A stretch of 43,624 nucleotides of DNA from Lachnospiraceae bacterium (GCA_024690205.1 JAILCX010000030.1:1-43624); one strand, 5' to 3'. Positions 33,583 to 42,573 are shown, counted from the first letter of the stretch. Translations and numbers: made by a program. The notes: generated from the sequence alone by a model not told the origin.

Positions 33583-35520
33583 TTAATAGTTATTCTGTGC
33601 CAGAAAATCAAGAAATTCTTCCCTGGGAAGCGGCTTTGAAAAATAAAAGCCCTGAATGTAGTCACATCCTATATCCATGAATTTCATCAAAGCTCTTTTA
33701 TCTTCGATACCCTCGACCAGGATCTTCTTGTTAATGCGCTTTAACATTCTGACGGTATTTGAGATGACGATCCACATAAGCGGTGTATCCATCTCATCTA
33801 CCAGTGTTTTATCAAGTTTCACAATACTTAAAGGAAGAGATACGACTCTTTTGATATTCGAGTAACCCGTGCCGTAGTCATCAAGCGAGAACGATATTCC
33901 GGCTTTTGACAGTTTCTCGATATTCTTATCCGTCGTCTCGGGATCGTAGTCAACCGAAGTCTCCGTTATCTCAAGATTTAACTGCTCGGGTTTTACGCCG
34001 TATTTCTTCATGCATCCGTCTATCTTTTCAAACAGATCGTTTTCTATGCACTGTGCAACCGAAAGGTTAAGCTCGACATATTCAAGACCCGACCTTTTAA
34101 AGTCATCGCTTCCTATGAACCTGCACACCTCTTCTATGACGTAATCACCGATCTCATGTATCGCTCCGCTTTCTTCGGCCGCAGGTATGAAAAGCGCAGG
34201 CGAAACAAAACCGTATTCTTTATCCTTGAGCCTAATAAGAGCCTCCGCCGAAGTGAAATTGTCACTCTTTGTCGAATAGATCGGCTGGTAATACATTTCA
34301 AAACTGTGCTCGGCAATACCTCTGTTTATTATGGTGTCCATGTCGGACTTTATCCTGAAATCCTTGGTCTTTGCGATCTTTGATAAGACTATGACTCTCT
34401 TTTCCGCCGGAAGTCTTAAATGGAATGAATTAACGAAGTTCAGCATCGATGTCTCGTTAGAGATATCCTCCGGGCATTCAACGAGGCATACCCTTGCATC
34501 AAGCATCACTTCCATCTGCTTTATCTTAATGGGTTCAAGCATATAAGCTGTGATCACACGTCCGGCATCAAGTATCTGCTGGGACATGCTCGTATCTCCG
34601 ACTATCGCAAACGAACCGTTATTAAGGTAATAATTTTCCGTACGCGACGCCGTGATCTTTCCCATCTTTTCGATCTTATCGGATATGTTCTTTAAAAGGA
34701 GAAGATAGTTTTCAAATCCCAGACTGCTCCTTAAGGATTTGAAATTATCAAATCTGATGAGCAGGAATGCCGTGGGCGATCCGGTCTCAAAACAGTTTTT
34801 TGTGGTGCTTAAAAAAGCGTTGTAGTTCTGCAATCCCACAACGTAGTCCATCATTTCTTCCGGACGCTGAACGGAAATGGCAACCGTAACCGCCAAAACC
34901 GTCATTGCAAATATGGCGATCCTGAAAGGAGCAGAAATAAGCTCCACGTGTATGGCGATCATATCGATCACAATCACGATGTAAAGCGCAGCCCTTCGAG
35001 AACCGGGTATGAGTCTTCTGTTAGTGTAAAGAATATAAAGGCAAAGAACGTGGAAATACATAGCCACAAGGAAGATAAGCCCCGCAGCCGGAAGTTCATT
35101 GTATCTTTGTATTCCGTCTATATAAAAAAGGTTTCTGGTAAAAACATTCTGGGCAAGAAGCACTACAACAAACAAAAAAGGAAGCAGCCACCAAAGAAGG
35201 AGAGTGTTTTTGTCTTTTACCTTGTGCCAGATCCCAAGATATGAACAGACAAAAAGGAACAGCACGGGAGAAACCATGCTAAAGAGCAGAAAATACAGAT
35301 TCTGAAAGAATAGTCTCTGGGTATTTAAGCCTTCGGGGATATTACGTATTCTCTGATAGCTCAGGCACTGTCTGTCTGCAAGGGCAAGAATAAAGATGAT
35401 CACACACATGATAAGGAACAGGACATTGTTCCGGCCCTTGATAAGCTTACGGACTATAAGTGCCAGGATCAGAGTGGCAATTGCAACGACGGCGCACCCG
35501 TCGAAATAGATATTTGTCAA
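33583..35520 (-). CDS. 7TM protein with degenerate GGDEF and EAL phosphodiesterase domains (paralogue)
   Basis: The start is set to TTG at 35518-35520 because AAGGGG at 35529-35534 lies 8 bases upstream and the -10 at 35560-35565 lies above it; an earlier TTG at 35589 would lie upstream of the -10. The 645-residue protein parallels its neighbour: several membrane helices, a degenerate GGDEF-like part (YYLNNGSFAIVG), and an EAL domain with AEALIRL, NLSVAQC, EITETSVD, DDYGTGYSN, VKLDK and VEGIED. It is predicted to hydrolyse c-di-GMP. The tandem pair looks like a recent gene duplication that has since diverged. Confidence 0.88.
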   Translation of the reverse strand: MTNIYFDGCAVVAIATLILALIVRKLIKGRNNVLFLIMCVIIFILALADRQCLSYQRIRNIPEGLNTQRLFFQNLYFLLFSMVSPVLFLFVCSYLGIWHKVKDKNTLLLWWLLPFLFVVVLLAQNVFTRNLFYIDGIQRYNELPAAGLIFLVAMYFHVLCLYILYTNRRLIPGSRRAALYIVIVIDMIAIHVELISAPFRIAIFAMTVLAVTVAISVQRPEEMMDYVVGLQNYNAFLSTTKNCFETGSPTAFLLIRFDNFKSLRSSLGFENYLLLLKNISDKIEKMGKITASRTENYYLNNGSFAIVGDTSMSQQILDAGRVITAYMLEPIKIKQMEVMLDARVCLVECPEDISNETSMLNFVNSFHLRLPAEKRVIVLSKIAKTKDFRIKSDMDTIINRGIAEHSFEMYYQPIYSTKSDNFTSAEALIRLKDKEYGFVSPALFIPAAEESGAIHEIGDYVIEEVCRFIGSDDFKRSGLEYVELNLSVAQCIENDLFEKIDGCMKKYGVKPEQLNLEITETSVDYDPETTDKNIEKLSKAGISFSLDDYGTGYSNIKRVVSLPLSIVKLDKTLVDEMDTPLMWIVISNTVRMLKRINKKILVEGIEDKRALMKFMDIGCDYIQGFYFSKPLPREEFLDFLAQNNY

Positions 35521-35528
35521 GTTTGTAA

Positions 35529-35534
35529 CCCCTT
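35529..35534 (-). promoter_or_regulatory. Ribosome binding site that decides the TTG start at 35520
   Basis: AAGGGG on the minus strand lies 8 bases before TTG 35518-35520. No ATG near the N-terminus gives a similar site. Confidence 0.7.
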
Positions 35535-35559
35535 GGTTTTTTACAAATTCCCACAGTTG

Positions 35560-35589
35560 ATTATAGCAAAAAAGTACCAATTTATACAA
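35560..35589 (-). promoter_or_regulatory. Promoter of the EAL/chemotaxis operon
   Basis: TGCTATAAT (35560-35568, minus) is a perfect extended -10. TTGTAT at 35584-35589, 18 bases upstream, is a poor -35. Initiation near 35553 leaves a leader of about 33 bases before the TTG start. Confidence 0.7.
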
Positions 35590-35611
35590 GTATTTAGATC
35601 CAATACGTATA

Positions 35612-35640
35612 TGGATAATACAGCATAATTATGGTATACT
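35612..35640 (+). promoter_or_regulatory. Promoter of the GNAT-aroC-aroF run
   Basis: TGGATA (35612-35617) and TATACT (35635-35640), spaced by 17 bases, with TG at 35632-35633 making an extended -10. Initiation near 35647 excludes the ATG at 35631 as a start. Confidence 0.65.
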
Positions 35641-35675
35641 CACAAAGAAGTTGGTTGATTGGTTTACATAATGCG

Positions 35676-36299
35676 ATGAGGAAGATGAGTTATATAATAG
35701 AATCGGATAATATAATAATAGAGCCCATAGCGACGGACAAAAGCGACGAAGTTAAGCTCTCTGACCCCAAGGTATCCGTATGGTATGCCGACTGGGTGAT
35801 CTTCCTTAAAGAAAGCAAGACCGAAAAGACTCCCATTGGAGTAATAAGGTTTGATGGAAAACCCGAACTCGGAAAGCTTAACATCACATTTGAGACCGAA
35901 GAAAAATACCGTGACCGCGGCTACATGTCCCAGGCGCTTAAGGCTTTGAGCAATTATCTTTTTCTCCACAAAGATATCTACGAAATAATAGCGGTTGTTA
36001 TTCTTGATAACGATCCCGCTCTTAAGGCCCTGACCAACGCTCACTTTGTTTATCGCAGGACCGAAAACCATGACGGCGTAAAAAGTGAAACATATTCTAT
36101 AATAAAACCCGCATCCGACTGGAGCGGTCTTTATCTCGTGATCGGCCTCATCGCAGGACTGGCACTCGGGATAATACTTTCAAATCCGGCAGTCGGAACA
36201 ATAACCGGAGTCCTTGTAGGATTCGGCGTGGGACGTGTGATGGATAACCGTATCAAAAAAGAACGTGAGCAGATAACCGGAACAAGGGAAAAATCATGA
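35676..36299 (+). CDS. GNAT acetyltransferase with C-terminal glycine-rich membrane tail
   Basis: The N-terminal 140 residues look like a GNAT domain: YRDRGYMSQALKALSNYLF has the RxxGxx acetyl-CoA motif and the following helix. Then a tail of about 65 residues contains LYLVIGLIAGLALGIIL and AVGTITGVLVGFGVGRVMD, two glycine-zipper-like hydrophobic stretches, ending in a charged tail. The frame starts at 35631, but that ATG lies on the -10, so the ATG at 35676 is preferred (35685 is the next choice; neither has a convincing ribosome binding site). The stop overlaps aroC by 4 bases (ATGA), so it is coupled to an aromatic pathway gene although its own substrate is unknown. Confidence 0.7.
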   Translation: MRKMSYIIESDNIIIEPIATDKSDEVKLSDPKVSVWYADWVIFLKESKTEKTPIGVIRFDGKPELGKLNITFETEEKYRDRGYMSQALKALSNYLFLHKDIYEIIAVVILDNDPALKALTNAHFVYRRTENHDGVKSETYSIIKPASDWSGLYLVIGLIAGLALGIILSNPAVGTITGVLVGFGVGRVMDNRIKKEREQITGTREKS

Positions 36300-37357
36300 A
36301 AAACACTTTCGGCAACAATTTAAGCGTTACCATTTTCGGTGAGAGCCACGGAGATGCGATAGGCGTTGTGCTTGACGGATTAAAAAGCGGCCTCAAGATC
36401 GATGACGATCTTATCGAGCATCAGCTTACCCTAAGACGTCCTTACGGTAAGATCGGCACATCGCGCATTGAAAAAGATGAGTTCAAGATAGTAAGCGGCG
36501 CATTTAACGGTATGACGACCGGTACTCCCCTTACCATCATCATTCCCAATTCCAACACCAAAAGCTCTGACTATTCGGCTATGAGAAGCATTGCAAGGCC
36601 TTCCCATGCTGACTACACAGCTTATGTACGTTATAACGGTTTTGAGGATTACCGCGGAGGCGGACATTTCAGCGGACGTATAACCGCGGCATTGGTTGCA
36701 GGAGCAGCCATTGTTCTTCCCGCACTTTACGATGAAGGGATAAAGATAGGAACCCACATCAAATCTCTTGGCGGTGTAAACGACAGGGATTTTGGTGATC
36801 TTGATAAAGATATCGACCTTTTAAACGATGAACTCTTTGCGGTGCTTGATAAAGAAGCCGGATCGAAGATGCAGGATGCGATTGAAAAAGCCTCTTTAGA
36901 GGGGGACAGCATAGGCGGACATCTTGAAAGTGCGATAACAGGTTTAAGACCCGGCATAGGAGAGCCTTTCTTTGACAGCCTTGAGAGCCTCTACGCCCAC
37001 GGACTTTTCTCGGTCCCCGGCATTAAGGGAGTCGAATTCGGTAACGCTTTTGAAGACTGCCTTATGCACGGAAGCGAATTTAATGATGCATTCCGTGTAA
37101 AAGATGGTAAGATAGTTACCGTCACGAACCACAATTCAGGAATAAACGGTGGTATATCAAACGGGATGCCGGTCATCATAAAATGTGCGGTAAAGCCCAC
37201 GCCTTCCGTCTATAAGACACAAAAGACCGTGGACTTTAAAGAAAACAGGGATTGTGATCTCAATATAGAAGGCCGCCACGATCCTGCGATAATCCACAGG
37301 GCACGCGTGGTCGTAGACAGTATTTTAGCCTTTGTTACTTACGACGTGATAAACTAA
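36296..37357 (+). CDS. aroC: Chorismate synthase
   Basis: The 353-residue enzyme makes chorismate from 5-enolpyruvylshikimate-3-phosphate using reduced FMN. TIFGESHGDAIGVVLDGL at the N-terminus, RPSHADYTAYVRYNGF with the catalytic His, GGGHFSGRITA, and GIKGVEFGNAFE are all family signatures. GRHDPAIIHRA near the end is also typical. CAAGGGAAAAATC precedes the ATG, which overlaps the GNAT stop by 4 bases. Only aroC and a DAHP synthase gene of the shikimate pathway are in the window. Confidence 0.97.
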   Translation: MKNTFGNNLSVTIFGESHGDAIGVVLDGLKSGLKIDDDLIEHQLTLRRPYGKIGTSRIEKDEFKIVSGAFNGMTTGTPLTIIIPNSNTKSSDYSAMRSIARPSHADYTAYVRYNGFEDYRGGGHFSGRITAALVAGAAIVLPALYDEGIKIGTHIKSLGGVNDRDFGDLDKDIDLLNDELFAVLDKEAGSKMQDAIEKASLEGDSIGGHLESAITGLRPGIGEPFFDSLESLYAHGLFSVPGIKGVEFGNAFEDCLMHGSEFNDAFRVKDGKIVTVTNHNSGINGGISNGMPVIIKCAVKPTPSVYKTQKTVDFKENRDCDLNIEGRHDPAIIHRARVVVDSILAFVTYDVIN

Positions 37358-37400
37358 GGATCCACGATCAGGGGGACCCTTAATAAAAGAGGACAATAAC

Positions 37401-38441
37401 ATGAACATGGAATTTGAAAGAAAACTGGCCATTCCCACCGAGGTAAAGAGAATGTACCCCGTAACCGCAAAGGTCAGTGCGGTAGTTGAAAAAAGAGCAA
37501 AAAAGATAGCCGATATCTTTGAGGGAAGATCAAGCGAGCTTATTCTCATTATCGGGCCCTGCTCTGCGGACAACGAAGAAAGCGTTATAGATTATATCTC
37601 AAGACTAGCCAGGATCCAGGAAAAAGTATCTGAAAAGATCTTTATCATCCCCAGGATCTATACCAACAAGCCGCGTACCACCGGATTCGGATACAAAGGT
37701 CTCCTTCACCAGCCCGATCCCGACGGAAAGCCTGATATGTTCAAGGGAATAATCGCAACAAGAGAGCTTCACATGAGAGCCGTACTAGAAACAGGTTTCA
37801 GTTGCGCAGATGAAATGCTCTATCCCGAGAATCATAAATATCTTGATGACCTTCTTGCTTACGTTGCTGTCGGCGCAAGATCTGTCGAAGACCAGCAGCA
37901 CCGTCTCACGGCTAGCGGTATAGAAGTTCCCGTGGGAATGAAGAACCCTACAAGCGGAGATTTCAATGTAATGATGAATGCCATTTTGACGGCACAGAAT
38001 CCTCACACGTTCATCTACCGCGGCTGGGAAGCGCATTCCAAGGGAAATCCTTATGCACATGCCATCTTAAGAGGTCACACGAGCAAGCATGGTCGTTCGA
38101 TCCCGAACTACCATTACGAAGACATCCTTCTGCTTTGTGATTTCTATGATGAATATACCGATAAATACGGGATAAAATTCCCTTCTTTGATAGTTGATAC
38201 CAACCACTGTAACTCTGATAAGAATCCTTTCGAGCAGCCGCGTATCATCAAGGAAGTCATCCAATCGGCCCATAATCACGAAAGAATCCGCAGCATTCTT
38301 AAGGGATTCATGGTTGAAAGTTACATTGAAGACGGCCGTCAGGAAATCGGCGGCGGAACATACGGTCAGTCGATAACGGATCCGTGCCTTGGATGGGACA
38401 AAACTGAAAAACTCATACTGGATATTGCAGAAATGTGGTAA
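37401..38441 (+). CDS. aroF: 3-deoxy-7-phosphoheptulonate synthase (class I)
   Basis: DAHP synthase joins phosphoenolpyruvate and erythrose-4-phosphate, the first shikimate step. The class I signatures are present: IGPCSADN, NKPRTTGFGYKGL, GARSVEDQQHR, VGMKNPTSGDF and VDTNHCNSDKNP, with the metal-binding His and Cys expected there. Length 346 matches the AroF/AroG/AroH group; which isozyme feedback type applies cannot be read from the sequence, so the symbol is provisional. AGAGGAC precedes the ATG, 43 bases after aroC. Those 43 bases hold no T-box or attenuator that I can see. Confidence 0.95.
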   Translation: MNMEFERKLAIPTEVKRMYPVTAKVSAVVEKRAKKIADIFEGRSSELILIIGPCSADNEESVIDYISRLARIQEKVSEKIFIIPRIYTNKPRTTGFGYKGLLHQPDPDGKPDMFKGIIATRELHMRAVLETGFSCADEMLYPENHKYLDDLLAYVAVGARSVEDQQHRLTASGIEVPVGMKNPTSGDFNVMMNAILTAQNPHTFIYRGWEAHSKGNPYAHAILRGHTSKHGRSIPNYHYEDILLLCDFYDEYTDKYGIKFPSLIVDTNHCNSDKNPFEQPRIIKEVIQSAHNHERIRSILKGFMVESYIEDGRQEIGGGTYGQSITDPCLGWDKTEKLILDIAEMW

Positions 38442-38464
38442 AATCCGGGAAAATCCCGAATATG

Positions 38465-38496
38465 AAAAAAGTAAGGCGTCGCTTAATTGCGGCGCC
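38465..38496. terminator. Convergent terminator between aroF and the GGDEF gene
   Basis: GGCGTCGC (38475-38482) and GCGGCGCC (38489-38496) pair with one G-U and a 6-base loop that includes the stop codon of the GGDEF gene. On the minus strand TTAC and then TTTTTT follow; on the plus strand the T run is shorter (TGTCGTTTTC). It probably ends both transcripts. Confidence 0.65.
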
Positions 38497-40285
38497 TGTC
38501 GTTTTCTCCCTTGTAATGCTCTTTCTTTTCGGCAAACATCATATCTTCTGCATGCTTTATGAACGACTGCATCTTTACCGATTCTTTCTTTTCGATGTTA
38601 TATCCTATCGAAGCACTGAATCCGTTTTCTTTAAGAACGGCTTTCAGTTCGGATATACCCTCTTCGATCTCTTCTTTTTTCATGTCGAACACAAATGCCA
38701 CGAACTCGTCCCCGCCTATCCTGAAGGTATTTTCTATACCCCACAGCTTTGACATCGTATCCGCGATCGTCTTTATCATGAAGTCACCTCTTTCATGACC
38801 TTCATTATTGTTTATCTCATGCAGTCCGTCCGCATCGATATAGATACAGCCTATCTTCCTGTAATCACCCTTATCGTAATCCTTTGTCTTTCTTTCATAG
38901 CAGAAACGGTTCTGAAGGCCGGTGAGACCGTCCATATCTCTTTCATTAACCGCCTTTTCATAAAGTTGCCGACGCTTTATCTCATCACGCACCTGAGTAT
39001 CGACATTTCTGAAAGCAATAACGATATCAACTTCCCCATTTCCGGAAACAGCTTTTGTGCAACATATCCTCATATAGACCGCTTCGCCGTTTTCATCAAG
39101 TCTTCTGTATGTGATCGGATATATGCCGTCTTCGGGGACCTTCTTTATGAGATTTGAGTAACTCATCTCACTGATTATTCTTTCACGATCCTCAGGAATA
39201 ATGAACTTTTCTGCATAGAATCTCGCCGCAGGCTCAAATTCGGCATCAACGGATTCTTCGTACTTAAGGAAATCCGTAACGCGAACGTTGTCGGATGCTC
39301 TGTAAAGTTCAGCTTTGCCGTTAGGCTTTATCAGGATGACCGTCCAGAAGTCCCTGGTAAGACCGTCAAGCAACGAAAGCTGGAAATCCTTTTGCTTCTT
39401 GTGCTCCTGCTGCGATCTTATTTCGCTGTCTTTTTCGGCAAATCCCATGATGACAACGTTTGAAGCATCTTCCTGGGCCACCTTAACGCACTTCATCTCG
39501 CAGTAGCAGTTATCATTGTTCAAATACACTCTGGTAAAGTAATCCTGATTAACCAGGCACCTTCTTACATAGTCACGGGAGAGTATTTCCCTCATTCTCT
39601 CCTTGTCCTCATCTATAACGGCGTGGTCTATGTATTCTTCGACAGCCCGGTCATAGTCCATATGATAGAACTTGTCTCCGAACATCCCCTGGATTCTGTT
39701 ACTTAAGTCAAACGGAGCAACTTCCTTTGTATCAAGATTTACGTAGTAAACCGAAGAATACTCACGGCTCAGTGCATACATGCCCGAAACATAACGCTTA
39801 TGTCTCTCCTCGATCATGAGCTTTTCTCTTATCTGGGCATCAACATCCGTACAAAGGATCAAAACGGCTGTCGGTTCTTCATTTTCTTCATCAAGTTTTT
39901 TGACCGTGATCCTGTTATAAAGGTAATATCTGTTGTCATATTTCCACCTGTAGTAGATGGTCTCGCTTTTTTTATTGCGGAGAAGCGGAATGTAATAATC
40001 AGGATCTATGAAATCAAGAACCCCATTACGGTCCTCGGGATGCACAAACAGATTAACGACCTCTTTGAACGCATCCGTCGCATCTTCATATTTGCCAAGC
40101 GCTTCCTCATTATCTGCTTTATTGTGGTCGTTAATGAGTTTTATGGCTTTAAACCCCTTTTTTATGTCATGATAAAACACGAAGATATAGTCTTCGAGCA
40201 ATGACTTTGTCAATTTGTCTCTTATAAGCAGGTTTTCGCCAGGGGAATAATTGCCTGAAAAAAAAGTACCGTCAATAAGATGCAT
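38483..40285 (-). CDS. PAS-type sensor diguanylate cyclase
   Basis: The 600-residue soluble protein has two or three PAS-like sensor segments (about 40-150, 165-290 and 310-435; each followed by an IREKL/IRSQQ-type linker helix), then a GGDEF domain from about 445. DGLTGLQNR opens it and RIGGDEF is intact, so it should make c-di-GMP. The residues at the inhibitory I-site are WGIE rather than RxxD, so product inhibition is probably absent. It follows the flavoprotein gene by 24 bases. AAGGAAAAGG precedes the ATG. Confidence 0.93.
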   Translation of the reverse strand: MHLIDGTFFSGNYSPGENLLIRDKLTKSLLEDYIFVFYHDIKKGFKAIKLINDHNKADNEEALGKYEDATDAFKEVVNLFVHPEDRNGVLDFIDPDYYIPLLRNKKSETIYYRWKYDNRYYLYNRITVKKLDEENEEPTAVLILCTDVDAQIREKLMIEERHKRYVSGMYALSREYSSVYYVNLDTKEVAPFDLSNRIQGMFGDKFYHMDYDRAVEEYIDHAVIDEDKERMREILSRDYVRRCLVNQDYFTRVYLNNDNCYCEMKCVKVAQEDASNVVIMGFAEKDSEIRSQQEHKKQKDFQLSLLDGLTRDFWTVILIKPNGKAELYRASDNVRVTDFLKYEESVDAEFEPAARFYAEKFIIPEDRERIISEMSYSNLIKKVPEDGIYPITYRRLDENGEAVYMRICCTKAVSGNGEVDIVIAFRNVDTQVRDEIKRRQLYEKAVNERDMDGLTGLQNRFCYERKTKDYDKGDYRKIGCIYIDADGLHEINNNEGHERGDFMIKTIADTMSKLWGIENTFRIGGDEFVAFVFDMKKEEIEEGISELKAVLKENGFSASIGYNIEKKESVKMQSFIKHAEDMMFAEKKEHYKGENDRRRN

Positions 40286-40309
40286 TTCCTTTTCCTTTAC
40301 ACAATAATC

Positions 40310-41680
40310 TCATTTATCCTCAGCTATACGCCGTGCTACATAAACTCCGCTTGCAGATGCATGTGAAAGCGAATGTGTCACTCCGCTTCCGTCACCGATT
40401 ATATAAAGGCCTTTGTATTCGGTCTCAAGGTTTTCATCAACCGATACCTCCATGTTGTAGAATTTAACTTCCACTCCGTATAAAAGGGTATCGTCGTTAG
40501 CAGTTCCCGGAGCGATCTTATCAAGCGCATAGATCATCTCCATGATTCCGTCAAGAATTCTCTTTGGAAGGACAAGGCTTAAGTCACCGGGTGTTGCATT
40601 AAGCGTGGGCGTTACCATGCCCTCCGCGATCCTTTTTTCGTTGCTGCGTCTCCCTCTTACAAGGTCACCGAACCTTTGAACTATGACACCGCCTCCAAGC
40701 ATGTTGGAAAGTCTTGCTATGCTTTCGCCGTAGCCGTTTGAATCCTTGAAAGGTTCTGAAAAATGCTTTGCAACAAGGAGCGCAAAGTTTGTATTATCCG
40801 TCTGCTTGTCCTTGCTTTCGTAGCTGTGTCCGTTAACCGTGATGATGCCGTTGGTGTTTTCATTTACCACGATACCGTGAGGGTTCATGCAAAAGGTTCT
40901 AACGTTGTCTTCAAACTTTTCGGTACGGTATACTATCTTGCTTTCATAAAGCTCATCGGTAAGATGTGAAAAGATGACCGAAGGAAGCTCTACTCTGACA
41001 CCGATATCGACTCTGTTACTCTTGGCCGGAATGTTAAGATCCTCGCAGACCGATTCCATCCATTTACTTCCGCTCCTGCCGACGGAAACCACGCACTTTT
41101 TGCAGGTGTATACATCATCTGCGGTAAATATTTTAAATCCGTCTTCTCCGGCTTCTATCTTTGTGACAGCAGTCATGAAGAAAAAGTCTACCGTATCCTT
41201 AAGAAACGCATAAAGGTTTTGCAAAACAACGTAGTTGATATCAGTCCCAAGATGCCTTACCGAAGCATCGAGAAGCTTTAACTTGTTCTGCATGCAGATT
41301 TTCTTAAGCTGTGTTCCCGCAGTGCTGTATAGCTTTGTTCCCTCTCCGCCGTTTTTCATGTTGATATGATCAACATATTCCATGAGCTCAATGGCTTTTG
41401 TCTTTCCGATATGTTCAAAGAGAGTTCCGCCAAAATCATTGGTGATGTTGTATTTACCGTCCGAAAAAGCTCCGGCTCCTCCGAATCCACTCATGATGGA
41501 GCACGACTTACAGCCTATACAGGTCTTTATCCTGTCTCCATCTATGGGACACTTTCTTTTTTCAAGCTCCATTCCGGCATCAAAAACAGCAACTTTCAGA
41601 TCCGGTCTTTTTTCCTTAAGCTCGTATGCCGAGTATATTCCTCCGGGTCCGGCCCCGATTATTATCACATCATAGTTCAT
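40310..41680 (-). CDS. FAD-dependent dehydrogenase of the COG2509 group
   Basis: 456 residues with an FAD Rossmann motif GAGPGGIYSAYE at 9-20 and a GD motif near the end (YIIGDGSGVTHSL). CIGCKSC at 54-60 gives Cys54, Cys57 and Cys60 with another Cys at 44, followed by SGFGGAGAFSDGKYN, the signature of this uncharacterised flavoprotein group. The substrate is unknown. AAGGAAG precedes the ATG; a near-consensus promoter at 41710-41738 and a terminator upstream show it starts a new transcript with the GGDEF gene. Confidence 0.88.
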   Translation of the reverse strand: MNYDVIIIGAGPGGIYSAYELKEKRPDLKVAVFDAGMELEKRKCPIDGDRIKTCIGCKSCSIMSGFGGAGAFSDGKYNITNDFGGTLFEHIGKTKAIELMEYVDHINMKNGGEGTKLYSTAGTQLKKICMQNKLKLLDASVRHLGTDINYVVLQNLYAFLKDTVDFFFMTAVTKIEAGEDGFKIFTADDVYTCKKCVVSVGRSGSKWMESVCEDLNIPAKSNRVDIGVRVELPSVIFSHLTDELYESKIVYRTEKFEDNVRTFCMNPHGIVVNENTNGIITVNGHSYESKDKQTDNTNFALLVAKHFSEPFKDSNGYGESIARLSNMLGGGVIVQRFGDLVRGRRSNEKRIAEGMVTPTLNATPGDLSLVLPKRILDGIMEMIYALDKIAPGTANDDTLLYGVEVKFYNMEVSVDENLETEYKGLYIIGDGSGVTHSLSHASASGVYVARRIAEDK

Positions 41681-41709
41681 TTTTTTACTTCCTTACCGCA
41701 TAAAATTAC

Positions 41710-41738
41710 AGTATATATTTTATCATATTTTATGTCAT
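41710..41738 (-). promoter_or_regulatory. Promoter of the flavoprotein-GGDEF operon
   Basis: ATGACA (41733-41738, minus) and TATACT (41710-41715) with a 17-base spacer form a strong sigma-A promoter about 30 bases before the flavoprotein ATG. Confidence 0.8.
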
Positions 41739-41756
41739 CGGAAAATATCAAAGCAC

Positions 41757-41785
41757 AAAAAAGGCGGAAGCTTTACGCTTCCGCC
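41757..41785 (-). terminator. Terminator of the OB-fold lipoprotein gene
   Basis: GGCGGAAGC and GCTTCCGCC (41763-41771, 41777-41785) form a perfect 9-bp stem with a 5-base loop; TTTTTT follows on the minus strand. Confidence 0.92.
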
Positions 41786-41809
41786 GACAAGTTTATTCGC
41801 TATTGACGA

Positions 41810-42511
41810 TTACTTAACTGTAACTTTTGTGATGTGAGGGTTGGGTCCTTCATACCAGTAAAGGAATCCTTCAACATCGCAAACCTTACCAACTTCCAAA
41901 GATCCAACCATGTTGTAGAAATCAGCATCATCTCCGTTTAAGTAGTACTCAAGGCAAAAGGCATACTCATTTCCATCCTTTGTGAAGTTAACATAGATGT
42001 CATCTCCGGGCTCGTTGTTCTTGTATGATACTGCTGAAACAGTCATATCCTTGAAAGAAACGAGCTGATTCTGATACTTCTGAAGGTCATCAGTTCCGAG
42101 GAACTTTGTAACATCAACGGGTGATGCAACGTAGTTGCCTTCTTCGATCTCGAATGTAGCATCAGTGATCTCAACTTCTCCTGACCACTCTGACTTATAT
42201 CCCTTAGCCTTAAACTTTGTACCGGGTGTGAGCTTTGCAGCATCCTCTTCTGAGCAAGCCATCTCGTAAAGGAAATAAGCTCCGTCCTTATCAGCTGCAT
42301 AAACAGTGATCTTGTTATCCCACCATGACTGATGAGCCTGAACATATGCTTCGATAGTAACTTCGGTGTCAAGTGCAGCAGCATCATACTCTGCGTAAGT
42401 CATAACACCTTCAGACTTCTTTTCAGAAGCTCCGTCTTTTGCGTTTCCGCAGGCTGTGAGCATTGATGCAACCATAGCCAACGTAAGAACAGTTGCTAAT
42501 ACTTTTTTCAT
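41810..42511 (-). CDS. Lipoprotein with OB-fold-like repeats
   Basis: The start is set to the ATG at 42509-42511, which begins a lipoprotein signal (MKKVLATVLTLAMVASMLTACG, quoted as MLTACG) and has AAGGAGAAG before it; the frame runs open upstream to 42553 without these signs. The mature part of about 210 residues has two related beta-rich halves (VTIEAYVQAHQSWWDNKITVY and LVSFKDMTVSAVSY, each followed by an AKGY/DVEGFL-type strand), which resembles tandem OB folds. The role is unknown; it is anchored outside the membrane. Its own promoter and terminator make it monocistronic. Confidence 0.85.
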   Translation of the reverse strand: MKKVLATVLTLAMVASMLTACGNAKDGASEKKSEGVMTYAEYDAAALDTEVTIEAYVQAHQSWWDNKITVYAADKDGAYFLYEMACSEEDAAKLTPGTKFKAKGYKSEWSGEVEITDATFEIEEGNYVASPVDVTKFLGTDDLQKYQNQLVSFKDMTVSAVSYKNNEPGDDIYVNFTKDGNEYAFCLEYYLNGDDADFYNMVGSLEVGKVCDVEGFLYWYEGPNPHITKVTVK

Positions 42512-42573
42512 AATCTTCTCCTTATATGCTTTCCACGCGGACACACAATGCATCCGACCGCTTACGATTTCAT

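Noticed and set aside
37358-37400. Possible T-box or attenuator before the DAHP synthase gene
   Set aside because: The gap is only 43 bases and shows no clear pairing beyond a short run of G and C.
42512-42553. Longer start of the OB-fold lipoprotein
   Set aside because: The added 14 codons precede the signal peptide and lie over the leader; the ATG at 42511 has AAGGAG.
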